From: Ignavibacteria bacterium
GTDB taxonomy: Bacteria; Bacteroidota; Ignavibacteria; Ch128b
Assembly: GCA_013177855.1 (NCBI GenBank)
Contig: JABLYA010000007.1
Coordinates: 1 to 64,000 of the forward strand
DNA: 64,000 nt
Direction: 5' to 3'
The notes under the pieces were generated by a model. The model was given only the letters and a program-made list of their open reading frames with translations. It was not told where the DNA came from and made no database searches. A program made the translations under genes and the position numbers. Below, piece by piece: positions 1-9,615 of this stretch (within the stretch, counting starts at the first letter, position 1; every line of letters starts with the position of its first letter).

Positions 1-1069
<1,069 letters not shown>

Positions 1070-1094
1070 CGAGGCGGAAAGTTTGGCTGTATGA

Positions 1095-1798
<704 letters not shown>

Positions 1799-1834
1799 AT
1801 TAGAAAAACATTGCAAAATTAAAGGGGTTACACC
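1799..1834. CRISPR. Single CRISPR-like repeat (array 3 remnant)
   Basis: One perfect copy of the array 1 repeat follows gene copy 3, with no second direct repeat. The following sequence (1835-1902) is partly an inverted, scrambled piece of the small gene. It could be a one-repeat array or the left end of a collapsed one. Confidence 0.5.
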
Positions 1835-1875
1835 CCGACCCCAATAAAGATTTTTATCTAATGAATTGTGGATCA

Positions 1876-2140
<265 letters not shown>

Positions 2141-2713
2141 AAGATTATCTTTCTTTTAGCTTCATCATCATAAATTTTGTTCCAGTTTGTGTCACCAACA
2201 ACATTGTTCTTGAATGATTCAAACTGTCTGTCTACAACAAACATTGGAACTTTTGACCTATCAACACCTTCAGAAATATCTTTCAATATTCTTTCTTTTG
2301 ATAGTTCAATATTAGGTTCAAAAACAATTGCAACTTTTTGAACATCGGTGTATTTCTTCAAAAATTTTCTTCCTGAAGCAGAAACACCAGTTGAATCAAA
2401 TACGCAATATCCGTAAACATCTAAGTTCTTTTTCATTCTAGAATCAGCCAACTCCCAAACGTAGTTATCTCTTGATATATCAGACACATCACCACAAACT
2501 TCTCTACGAATGTCATCAGGACAAACCTTTATAGATTCTAAAGTCATACCTCTTTCTTTCAAGAAGTTAGCAACTTCTGGAAAATCAATTAAAAACTGGT
2601 TTTTATAGTAAGTTGATTTACCAGTTCCCGATATACCTATGCTGAAATAAAGTTTTTTCATATTATGGTTTAATTTTATTTTATATATAATTCAAATACA
2701 AAGATACTAATTT

Positions 2714-3541
2714 ATGGACAAAGAAAAAAAATTTTTTGATGATATATTGGATGATGAAGATGGTGAAAATAAACTTCAAAATGAAACCGAAGAAACTGAA
2801 TTGACAGAAAATGATGAAGTTGTTGGTTTTGATTTTGAAAGTGATATACCATCAGAAAACTATAAAACTGATTATGATAAAATAGATAATTATAATAGGA
2901 CAAAGGAGGATATTAAAGATAGTGTTGCTGAATTACAAAGTAATATAAATAGTATGCTAGATAAAATTTCAACAAAACCTGAAGATATGTTTCCAGACAA
3001 GGATTTATTACCTAATTTAGATATACAGGTTGAATATCACGATTATGAAAAAGATATAGAACTAATTAAAATAGAGTCAAAAGAAACATTGGAATGTCTT
3101 GCTAATCTTTATCTTACTGAAAAAATGATGAATACTAAGAATATTTACAAAATTATTAAAGATGACTCTATGAATTTGGCTAAGTTAAATTTTTCAATAG
3201 AAATGTCACAAAGAGCAATGATATCATGTATGAGACAATTGGATATGGGTGTTAATGATCCTGATATGTACCAATCAGTGGCTTTATTTCAAAAAGAATT
3301 AAGAGATTCTATTAAAATGGCTTATGATTTACAAAAGAAAATGAAAGACTTTTATAAAGAGTTGAAATCGGAATTACAAGAAATTGATACGGGAGATGAA
3401 ATTACAACACAAGAAGAATCTAACTATATTATTGGTGATCCAAAAATGTTGAATAATTTATTTGAACAAATGAAGAATGATCCGACATTATTAAATGATA
3501 TGTTAAATAAAGATAAAAAGAATGATGATAAGAAGGATTAG
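2714..3541 (+). CDS. Acidic coiled-coil protein, unknown
   Basis: 275 residues. The N-terminal ~60 residues are highly acidic (FFDDILDDEDGE), the middle is predicted helical with repeated hydrophobic spacing, and the C-terminus is very charged (LNKDKKNDDKKD). There is no catalytic motif. A helix-rich, charged protein with an acidic tail could be a scaffold, small terminase-like or prohead core protein, but nothing decides this. Its stop overlaps the end of the convergent minus-strand gene by 4 bp. Confidence 0.6.
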   Translation: MDKEKKFFDDILDDEDGENKLQNETEETELTENDEVVGFDFESDIPSENYKTDYDKIDNYNRTKEDIKDSVAELQSNINSMLDKISTKPEDMFPDKDLLPNLDIQVEYHDYEKDIELIKIESKETLECLANLYLTEKMMNTKNIYKIIKDDSMNLAKLNFSIEMSQRAMISCMRQLDMGVNDPDMYQSVALFQKELRDSIKMAYDLQKKMKDFYKELKSELQEIDTGDEITTQEESNYIIGDPKMLNNLFEQMKNDPTLLNDMLNKDKKNDDKKD

Positions 3542-4812
3542 TATTTCAACATTTTTTGGAATGTTTTCCAATCTTCAAAATTTTTATTTATATCTAAATC
3601 TATAAAATCTTTATAATCGATTTTATCTAAGTCTACTAATTCGCTTAAATATTCAAGATATATTTTTGACGTTTCCTCATCTAATAAATGTACTATATCT
3701 GTTTTATTCAAAAGTTTTATCACTTCTTCAACACCAATCATATCATATATTTGTTGCCATATTTCTCTAGGACTTTTTTTATTTGTATCAATATTTAAAT
3801 TATATTTTTTAATATAAAAATTGGCATCTAAATTTATTGAAAGTATATCTACTACAATTTGTTTATTTATGCTATTTTCATTTTCTAAAAACATATCTGA
3901 GACAGCATTATAAATATCACTATCTCCCTCATTTATTATATAACATAATAAATCATTTACTTTTTTATTTTTAATTGCCCATTCTAAAGTTTCATCAAAA
4001 TTAGGATTAAAATTATCCCACATATTATCTAAACTATCACCGATATATGTATCTGGATCAATTCCATTTTTTTCTATTTTGTCTAAAACATCCAATATTT
4101 CTCTAATTGATGTTATATTGTATTTTTCACACCATTTTGAAAGTTCATGTTTAAAATCATCATAAGTACCATTATATATATGGTCATTATTGGCGTCCCA
4201 TATTGTTATTTCTAAAGGTGTTTCCTCATAATCATAACTATATATACTATTTATATTATCTATTTGAATTGCAAGATTTTTATAAGAATTTATTTTATTA
4301 ATACATTGAATGACACCACCATAAGAAGCTTTATATTCATCTCCGTAAAAGTATTGAGGTTCACGATTTATACACCAAGAATGGTCACCATATTTATAAG
4401 CGGTATCAAAATCTAAAGGTGAAAAAATTATATATTCTTCACCATTGTAATAAAGACCCAAAGACCATTCATTTTCTATATTATCATATTTTTTTGTGAT
4501 TATACTTTTAAGTGAGTCAAGTGTTTTTAGTTTTGTGATGTCTTTTATATGAAGTGTTTCTTTTTCTTTTTTGAAAAAGTCTAACTAATTCAAAAATAAA
4601 TTTCTCTAATTCAACTTTTTTATATTTATTATTATCTTTGTTATCAACATAATATTTTAACATTATTTCAAGCAAAACTGATCCAGCACCATCCATTTTT
4701 TAGCCATATTTGACAAAAAATAATTAAAAATTTCCTCTGGAACAACATCTTTATACTTTACTTTAAGATCATCTATTTTACCTTCAAATATATAATTTAG
4801 ATAATTCTTCAT
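3538..4812 (-). pseudogene. Protein with capsid-targeting-like N-terminus, split by two frameshifts
   Basis: ATG at 4812 gives MKNYLNYIFEGKIDDL. The frame is lost near 4690 (AAAAAATGG), continues in a second frame (SVLLEIMLKYYVDNKDNN), and shifts again at the A6 run near 4575 into the long frame ending at 3538. The fused protein would be ~420 residues. The first twelve residues resemble the T4 capsid-targeting peptide. A region around GDHSWCINREPQYFYGDEY is a conserved-looking WCI motif of unknown function. The gene is divergent from the NUDIX gene, which carries the same kind of N-terminus. The indels lie in homopolymers and may be sequencing errors. Confidence 0.6.
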
Positions 4813-4847
4813 AACATTTTATATATTAATTTTTACTATATATAAAA

Positions 4848-5352
4848 ATGAAATCATATAAGAAATTTATAGAAGGTATAGGTTCTGGTGATTACGCTAT
4901 ATTTACCAACACTGCAGGAGATTCGTTCTGGGGTGATGTAGGTGGTGGTGTTCTACCAATTTGTAAAAAAAAAAACAAAAAGAATCCTACTTAATTATCG
5001 TTCTAAATATGTTAATGAACCATATACTTGGGGCATCTATGGTGGTAAATTAGATTCTGATGAAGATATTATAAATACTGTAAAAAGAGAATTCCTAGAA
5101 GAAAGTGGTTACGATGGTCAAATAGATTTGATTCCCGCCTATGTTTTTAGAAGTGTTAATGGTACATTTGAATATCACAATTTTATAGGTGTTATAAATG
5201 ATGAATTTGAACCAGAATTGGATTGGGAATCAGAAGGATATAAATGGGTAACATTTGATGAATTATTGTCAATAAAGCCTAAACATTTTGGGTTAGAAGA
5301 ACTTTTAGCTGATAGTCAGAGTATACAAACAATAAAAAATATAATTAAATAA
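4848..5352 (+). CDS. NUDIX hydrolase with capsid-targeting-like N-terminus (frameshift in A11 run)
   Basis: ATG at 4848 gives MKSYKKFIEGIGSGDYAIF, then a glycine-rich strand (GDVGGGVLPICKK). At the A11 run (about 4964-4974) the frame shifts. The downstream frame carries the NUDIX box GGKLDSDEDIINTVKREFLE plus EESGYDG, a good match to GX5EX7REUXEEXGU. NUDIX enzymes hydrolyse nucleoside diphosphates linked to another group, such as ADP-ribose, NAD(H), capped RNA or oxidised dNTPs; the substrate here is unknown. The first ~10 residues fit the MK-x-Y-x-x-F-I-E pattern of T4 capsid-targeted proteins. The split may be a sequencing error. Confidence 0.75.
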
Positions 5353-5354
5353 AT

Positions 5355-5393
5355 ATGAAACATTTAAAAAATTGGAATGAAAAAATTAAGTGA
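5355..5393 (+). pseudogene. Remnant of a capsid-targeting N-terminus
   Basis: ATG at 5355, two bases after the NUDIX stop, encodes MKHLKNWNEKIK and a stop. This closely matches the first residues of the genes at 57012 and 58667. It is followed by a duplicated 18-bp unit (GAAAAATTAAGTGAAATA) around 5378-5416. Probably the stub of a lost gene. Confidence 0.45.
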
Positions 5394-5420
5394 AATAGAA
5401 AAATTAAGTGAAATAGAAAA

Positions 5421-6353
5421 TTAATATTTTTCTTTAAATATCTTTACAATATTTTCAAATTCAGATAATAATTCTTGATTATCTGATTTTTTTATTTTCT
5501 CTCTTATGATTTCTTCAATATTTAATGTATTATTATCAACAACCTCAACATTTTCAACATCATTTGTGTATGTTATAGATTTGAAATTATATTTTGAAAG
5601 CAACATATCAATTTTTATTTTCTTATCATCAATTAATGATTTATCAATTACAATATTAACAAAATTCTTATTTACAAAATCCACATCAATATCATCTATT
5701 TGAGATATATCGGTTATTGTTATAGTATTATAAATCGGTGAATAGTTGTTTTTAATAAATTTATACTTTTTTGTTTCTATATCAACAACATAGAAACCTT
5801 TATCTGATGAAGTTTTATCAAATTGATATGGTGCGCCAACGTGTATAACATTTGCATCTTCTTTTCTATCATCAGAATAACCGCATAAAAATAAAATATC
5901 TGGGAATTTTTTTAATAATTCTGTATCGATTCTATTATTAATAAATACTATTCTATCATTACTTGTAATATGTTCTAATGGATTTTTATTAGGTATGAAT
6001 TTAACACCATATAATTCTTCGACATTATTTATATTATAAACAAAAAATGGTGCTAGACCGTTTATAAATAGTTTTGAAACACCATTTTTTTCATTATATC
6101 CATCAATTAAATAAACTGGTGTAACATAAGACATTCGTATAAATAACTCACGAACTGTTAATAATGTTGATATATTAACAGTTTCAGTTGTGTTTAAAAT
6201 GTTTCCTAGGTGAATTATTTTATCGCCAGGTTTGGCGTTCTTTTTTAGAAATGGTATAAATTGATTATCAAAATAATCAACCATATTTTTTAACCATTCT
6301 TTTGAATTGTTTTTATAACCAAATTTGGTGTTATTTATTACCCATAATTTCAT
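5421..6353 (-). CDS. Catalytically degenerate Mre11/SbcD (T4 gp47)-like phosphoesterase
   Basis: 310 residues with the layout of the gp47/SbcD metallophosphoesterase family. It has an N-terminal strand, a GDKIIHLGNILN segment where active members have GDxxD, and a VYLIDGYNEKN segment where they have GNHD. An FLCGYSDDRK segment stands where GHxH is expected, followed by a cap-like HVGAPYQFD and GFYVVDIETKKYKFIKNN, typical of gp47. Every metal-binding motif is substituted (D-x-H is NNT). The protein probably keeps the fold and perhaps the gp46/Rad50 interaction but not nuclease activity. C-terminal ~90 residues are helical. Family call moderate. Confidence 0.6.
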   Translation of the reverse strand: MKLWVINNTKFGYKNNSKEWLKNMVDYFDNQFIPFLKKNAKPGDKIIHLGNILNTTETVNISTLLTVRELFIRMSYVTPVYLIDGYNEKNGVSKLFINGLAPFFVYNINNVEELYGVKFIPNKNPLEHITSNDRIVFINNRIDTELLKKFPDILFLCGYSDDRKEDANVIHVGAPYQFDKTSSDKGFYVVDIETKKYKFIKNNYSPIYNTITITDISQIDDIDVDFVNKNFVNIVIDKSLIDDKKIKIDMLLSKYNFKSITYTNDVENVEVVDNNTLNIEEIIREKIKKSDNQELLSEFENIVKIFKEKY

Positions 6354-6370
6354 ATGAATTATAGGTATAA

Positions 6371-7168
6371 TTAGATTGGAAGTTTTATATTTTGTAAAAC
6401 ATTGGTAGAAATTTGTGTATAGATTTCGGTTGTTTTTATATTATTGTGTCCAGCTAATTTTTGAATGATTCTACAATCTGTTCCATTTTCAATTAAGTGT
6501 GTAAAACACGAATGTCTTAGAGTATGAAAATGATAGTCTTTTCCTAAGTATTCTTTCACAATTTTATTACAAGAATTAGATGAATATTGTGATGAATTCT
6601 GACCATTAAACAAATATTCTTTGGGTTTATATTCTAACCAATATTTTCTTAATAATTCTAGAACATTTTGAGAAAGTGGAACAATTCTATCTTTTCTTCC
6701 CTTTCCATTTTTAATATGTATAATCATTCTTTTAGAATCAATATCCTCAATTTTAAGATTAATAACTTCAGAAACTCTTAATCCAACTGAATATCCTAAT
6801 GAGATAATTGCTTTATGTTTTAAATTTTTAATTTCATTTATTCGTTTGATTAAAAACTCTTTATCAATAATCTGTGGTAAATGTTTTTCTTTACGTGGTC
6901 TTTCAAATAATACTTTATCGTATTTTTTATCTAGAATTTTCTCATATAAAAATTTAATTGCATTTATTATCTGATTTTGTTGTGATATTGATGAAAATTT
7001 ATATGAATCTAAATAAGATTGAAAATCTTTTGAAACAATATGTTGAGGATATTTTTTTGTTGATATTAGAAATTTATGAATGTAATGAAGATAAATTTTT
7101 CGTGTACATTCAGAATAATTAAGATTTTTAAACTTTAGTTCGGCAATCTTTAAAATTTTATCATACAT
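6371..7168 (-). CDS. Tyrosine recombinase (XerC/D-like integrase)
   Basis: 265 residues. N-terminal SAM-like core-binding domain (residues ~1-90), then a catalytic domain with Arg in GLRVSEVINL, Lys in NGKGRKDRIVPL, HTLRHSCFTHL (H-x-x-R), GHNNIKTTEIY (H and the nucleophilic Tyr). All five catalytic positions are present. There is no extra ~20-residue insertion before HxxR of the kind that marks integron IntI. It catalyses site-specific DNA strand exchange, with possible roles in integration, resolution or shuffling. Its 5' end faces the array of tiny genes and repeated modules at 7.2-9 kb, transcribed in the same direction. Confidence 0.9.
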   Translation of the reverse strand: MYDKILKIAELKFKNLNYSECTRKIYLHYIHKFLISTKKYPQHIVSKDFQSYLDSYKFSSISQQNQIINAIKFLYEKILDKKYDKVLFERPRKEKHLPQIIDKEFLIKRINEIKNLKHKAIISLGYSVGLRVSEVINLKIEDIDSKRMIIHIKNGKGRKDRIVPLSQNVLELLRKYWLEYKPKEYLFNGQNSSQYSSNSCNKIVKEYLGKDYHFHTLRHSCFTHLIENGTDCRIIQKLAGHNNIKTTEIYTQISTNVLQNIKLPI

Positions 7169-7228
7169 TTAATTGAACATTAAATAGTTAGAATTGAGTG
7201 TTTATATATAATAGTTATAAACAATAAA

Positions 7229-7405
7229 TTAAAATTGTTTACGTTTCCACTTTTTACGAGTTTTTTTAATCCATTTATCAAAAGATTTTGCTTTATTCTC
7301 ATCAATGTTTTCTGGTTCTACCATGTGTCCTGCTGTTGCTTTATTTGCTGCATCAAATAATTTATCAGCAAAATCTTTTACGTCTTTGTCTGTAAAGTTT
7401 TCCAT
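7229..7405 (-). CDS. Small basic-tailed protein (58 aa)
   Basis: ATG at 7405, stop at 7229. It begins MENFTDKDVKDFADKLFDAA and ends with a basic KKTRKKWKRKQF tail. The start lies ~25 bp downstream of a TATATTTG promoter-like box read on the minus strand (inside 7421-7546), which supports it. Function unknown; the acidic helix plus basic tail could suit a nucleic-acid-binding or DNA-mimic protein, but this is a guess. Confidence 0.7.
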   Translation of the reverse strand: MENFTDKDVKDFADKLFDAANKATAGHMVEPENIDENKAKSFDKWIKKTRKKWKRKQF

Positions 7406-7420
7406 AATTTTAATTTACAT

Positions 7421-7546
7421 GTTTATAACAACAAATATAAAACATTGCTGTCGTGTTTCTATTTATATTATACGTTATTTTTTTAAATTTGTTTCATTTA
7501 ATTTACTTCAGTGCTGCAACGTTTTATATTTGCGACCGTTATAACC
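7421..7546. repeat. Intergenic module copy 1 with imperfect terminal inverted repeats
   Basis: ~125 bp. The left end (TTATAACAACAAATATAAAA) and the right end (GTTTTATATTTG...GTTATAA) are imperfect inverted repeats of about 25 bp. Nearly the same sequence recurs at 7739-7861, and a diverged version at 8021-8146. Each end holds an outward-facing TATATTTG box matching the Bacteroidota -7 consensus TAnnTTTG. The left end would drive the gene at 7405. Confidence 0.75.
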
Positions 7547-7559
7547 AATAAAATGAAAA

Positions 7560-7721
7560 TCACTCTGCATCTTTATAAACATAAATATCTTTCTTAAATA
7601 ATCCACCTTTTATAATCTCTTTTTTAAGAATACCAAATTCAACATAAGTATTAAGCACACCAATAAGAAAGATATTCCTTTGTGTGTATTTTAATTTTAC
7701 TGTTCCCATAAAGTTTTTCAT
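7560..7721 (-). CDS. Small hypothetical protein (53 aa)
   Basis: ATG at 7721, TGA at 7560-7562. Sequence starts MKNFMGTVKLKYTQRNIFLI and has a central hydrophobic strand followed by KKEIIKGGLFKKDIYVYK. Probably a small beta-rich protein. It is downstream of a TATATTTG box in the module at 7739-7861 at the same spacing as its neighbour. Function unknown. Confidence 0.65.
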   Translation of the reverse strand: MKNFMGTVKLKYTQRNIFLIGVLNTYVEFGILKKEIIKGGLFKKDIYVYKDAE

Positions 7722-7738
7722 ATATTTTCATTTAAAAG

Positions 7739-7861
7739 TTTATAACAACAAATATAAAACATTGCTGTCGTGTTTCTATTTATATTATACGTTAATTTTT
7801 AAATTTTGTTCTATTAATTATCATTAGTGTTGCAACGTTTCATATTTGCAGTCGTTATAAG
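7739..7861. repeat. Intergenic module copy 2
   Basis: ~80-90% identical by eye to 7421-7546, including the same core (ATTGCTGTCGTGTTTCTATT) and both imperfect inverted ends. It separates the 53-aa gene from the tRNA-like RNA. Repetition of the whole module between unrelated genes suggests duplication by recombination or a mobile-cassette boundary. Confidence 0.75.
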
Positions 7862-7864
7862 TAA

Positions 7865-8018
7865 TGTTTTGGGAGCGTGGACTCGAACCACTTTCGCAAT
7901 CCAGCGTTACGCCTAAACAATTGGAATCGAACCAATTCTACGTTAACCAAACTTTAATCAGGAATCGAACCTGAACGTCTCAGGGAGCTACCCTTGCCAC
8001 CTTGGAACTCCCAAAACA
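7865..8018 (-). ncRNA. RNA with three tRNA T-arm-like hairpins closed by an 11-bp stem
   Basis: The ends TGTTTTGGGAG (7865-7875) and CTCCCAAAACA (8008-8018) are perfectly complementary. On the minus strand the interior holds three T-arm-like hairpins, each with a 7-nt TTCGAKT-type loop: TCAGG-TTCGATT-CCTGA, AATTGG-TTCGATT-CCAATT and GTGG-TTCGAGT-CCAC. A fourth small hairpin is AGGG-TAGCT-CCCT. Complete D and anticodon arms are not visible, and the units are ~40 nt, too short for tRNAs. A TATATTTG promoter box in the 8021-8146 module ends a few bases upstream of the minus-strand 5' end. It is either a novel structured RNA mimicking tRNA T-arms or a collapsed tRNA cluster. Confidence 0.55.
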
Positions 8019-8020
8019 CA

Positions 8021-8146
8021 TACTTATAACAACAAATATAAAACATTTTATTCTTATTTCAAAATAAAATTTATAGTAATTGTTAAGTTTATTATTTCAA
8101 TTTAAGTTCTGTGTTAAAACGTTTTATATTTGCAATTGTTATAAAC
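8021..8146. repeat. Intergenic module copy 3 (diverged)
   Basis: It has the same terminal sequences as copies 1 and 2 (TTATAACAACAAATATAAAA at left, AACGTTTTATATTTGC near right) around a different core. The left end provides a minus-strand promoter-like box for the T-arm RNA. Further diverged spacers lie at about 8300-8408, 8640-8693 and 8874-8990. Confidence 0.6.
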
Positions 8147-8148
8147 AA

Positions 8149-8292
8149 TTAATTTTTAAATAACCTATTGAAAAAATTCACCCATGATTCTGGAAAATAT
8201 GTATAACAATTTTTGATATATTCATCATAATCCTTCTGCGGTTTTTGAATTTTTTCAATCATTTCTTTTAAAGGTATATTTTCTATTTCCAT
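8149..8292 (-). CDS. Small hypothetical protein (47 aa)
   Basis: ATG at 8292, TAA at 8149. It begins MEIENIPLKEMIEKIQKPQK and ends SWVNFFNRLFKN. Amphipathic helices are likely. The upstream ATAAACAGTTAATTTT matches the leader of the next gene (8873), supporting the start. Function unknown. Confidence 0.65.
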   Translation of the reverse strand: MEIENIPLKEMIEKIQKPQKDYDEYIKNCYTYFPESWVNFFNRLFKN

Positions 8293-8299
8293 AAAATTA

Positions 8300-8408
8300 A
8301 CTGTTTATAACAAGGTATATGTGAAATACCTCATAAGGTTTTTACTAATTATTTAAGTTTGTCGTTAGGTACTTCTACCAAAAAACGTTGTATATTTGCA
8401 ATCGTTAG
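8300..8408. repeat. Diverged intergenic module with hairpin and GTTAGGT
   Basis: It contains a hairpin AGGTAT/ATACCT near 8316-8334, GTTAGGT at about 8362, and the shared right end ACGTTGTATATTTGCAATCG. GTTAGGT fits the GTTRRRY core of integron attC sites, and a similar GTTAGGC occurs near 8951. The match is short and could be chance. Confidence 0.4.
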
Positions 8409-8629
8409 TTGTCATTTTCTTTAATTATCTTAATAGCATCATCTATAAGTTCATCCATTTTACCCAAGTAAGTGTCCATTCCCCATACATCACCTTTACT
8501 ATCTTCATAAGCACTAAGTTCTATTATCTTCCTTAATGTTTCTCGTGATAGAAAACGACAACTAACATCAGATATATGTAATTTTTTATCTGTGTTATCA
8601 AATTCTGTGTCTTTATTTACTTCTTCCAT
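8405..8629 (-). CDS. Acidic small protein (74 aa)
   Basis: Begins MEEVNKDTEFDNTDKKLHIS. A central CRFLSRETLRKIIEL helix is followed by YEDSKGDVWGMDTYLGKMDE. Charged and soluble, no known motif. Third or fourth member of the small-gene array, same strand as the recombinase. Confidence 0.65.
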   Translation of the reverse strand: MEEVNKDTEFDNTDKKLHISDVSCRFLSRETLRKIIELSAYEDSKGDVWGMDTYLGKMDELIDDAIKIIKENDN

Positions 8630-8693
8630 ATTATTTAAGTTTGGGTTTCAATTTAAGAAAAAACTACATATATCTGAGTATCGTTATGTGCCA

Positions 8694-8873
8694 TTAAGAA
8701 TTGACAAACTTATATAGTTCAATCAACAATAACGAAGCCTCTTCTTTATTAAGCACCATCTTCCCTTTCATGTTAATGTAGTTATGAACTGTCAATGTTT
8801 TTTCTTCATTGTAAAAATCATCAATAGTTACAACTGGTGATTCAATAATTTTGTTATCTGTTTCGTAACTCAT
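8694..8873 (-). CDS. Small hypothetical protein (59 aa)
   Basis: I prefer the ATG at 8873 (MSYETDNKIIESPVVTIDDF) over an upstream start, because the palindromic spacer 8889-8919 and a GTTAATTTT leader like that of the gene at 8292 lie just upstream. It has mixed alpha/beta character with KEEASLLLIELYKF at the end. Function unknown. Confidence 0.6.
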   Translation of the reverse strand: MSYETDNKIIESPVVTIDDFYNEEKTLTVHNYINMKGKMVLNKEEASLLLIELYKFVNS

Positions 8874-8888
8874 AGTTTTAAAATTAAC

Positions 8889-8919
8889 GGCATATAACAT
8901 GGTATATATGTTATATGCC
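8889..8919. promoter_or_regulatory. Perfect 12-bp inverted repeat (possible operator or cassette palindrome)
   Basis: GGCATATAACAT and ATGTTATATGCC are perfect inverted repeats separated by 7 bp, in the leader of the 8694-8873 gene. Dyad symmetry of this quality suits a dimeric repressor site or a folded recombination site. It is one of several GTTATAT/ATATAAC-containing spacers in the array. Confidence 0.45.
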
Positions 8920-8991
8920 AAATTAGTGTCGTACTTATTTTTAGAGTTTGTGGTTAGGCGTACAACACATATACCCAACCGTTACCGCCAA

Positions 8992-9177
8992 TTAATATAA
9001 GTCTTTATCGAGGTTAATGTCAATGCGAATGATTTTTGAACTATATCCTATATCTCCTTCTTCCGGAATAAATCGGAAATGTTCAATTGGATATGCAGCA
9101 TATCCTTCCGTTCCTCTTTCGTTTTCAGGTATTGTTTTAGTAGCTCCGATTATTACATCGAAATCATCATCAGCCAT
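8992..9177 (-). CDS. Acidic small protein (61 aa)
   Basis: ATG at 9177 chosen (MADDDFDVIIGATKTIPENE); an in-frame TTG two codons earlier is less likely. It contains a YAAYPIEHFRFIPEEGDIGY stretch with prolines and aromatics. Small, acidic, unknown function. Confidence 0.6.
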   Translation of the reverse strand: MADDDFDVIIGATKTIPENERGTEGYAAYPIEHFRFIPEEGDIGYSSKIIRIDINLDKDLY

Positions 9178-9186
9178 GTTCAAAAA

Positions 9187-9267
9187 TTATTTAAGTTCTT
9201 TTACTTTCATATTTTTAAAATTTCTTTTTAATTTTATTTCATCTTTGAAAATCCTTTTTAATTTCAT
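9187..9267 (-). CDS. 26-residue peptide made of KLKRI-type motif
   Basis: ATG at 9267, TAA at 9187. It encodes MKLKRIFKDEIKLKRNF and nine further residues. The first half equals the C-terminal tag of the neighbouring LRR protein (KLKRIFKDDE), and a 26-bp DNA segment is duplicated between 9240-9265 and 9358-9383. It may be a duplicated tag that lost its carrier protein, or an expressed micropeptide. Confidence 0.4.
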   Translation of the reverse strand: MKLKRIFKDEIKLKRNFKNMKVKELK

Positions 9268-9345
9268 AATTTATATATTTCACCAACAGTTAATGTAATA
9301 CCAAATACTTCATTGACGGGATAAGGTTCAATATAACCAATATAT

Positions 9346-9615
9346 TTAACATATTTCATCATCTTTGAAAATCCTTTTTAATTTCTTTTCTCTATTTCTT
9401 CTATATTTTATTCTAACAAATAACGCATCATCTAAAGTAGTCATATTATTATAACAATAAAAATTACCTTTAACCTTCTCTGGATTACCTTTTAAAGTAA
9501 TTAATTTATTATTACAATCAAAATAGCTTTCAACTATTTCTGGATGATTAATTTTTGTTTGTTTTCTTGTCATATTACTAATTAATATTTTAAATATTCT
9601 TTTATATCTGTTCAT
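9346..9615 (-). CDS. Short leucine-rich-repeat protein with C-terminal RExKLxRI tag
   Basis: 89 residues. The middle holds about two ~20-residue repeats (ESYFDCNNKLITLKGNPEK, then VKGNFYCYNNMTTL) of the same class as the long repeat protein at 58667. The C-terminus is NREKKLKRIFKDDEIC, a clear copy of the tag shared by many minus-strand genes here. It overlaps the Dam gene stop region by 14 bp. Likely a truncated LRR interaction module; partner unknown. Confidence 0.7.
   Translation of the reverse strand: MNRYKRIFKILISNMTRKQTKINHPEIVESYFDCNNKLITLKGNPEKVKGNFYCYNNMTTLDDALFVRIKYRRNREKKLKRIFKDDEIC

Noticed and set aside
6371-7168. True integron integrase IntI
   Set aside because: The recombinase has XerC/D length and no IntI-specific insertion before the HxxR motif; only the gene-module layout is integron-like.
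7865-8018. A cluster of ordinary tRNA genes
   Set aside because: Only T-arms are recognisable; units of ~40 nt lack matching 5' acceptor strands, D-arms and 5-bp anticodon stems, so I call it a tRNA-like RNA instead.
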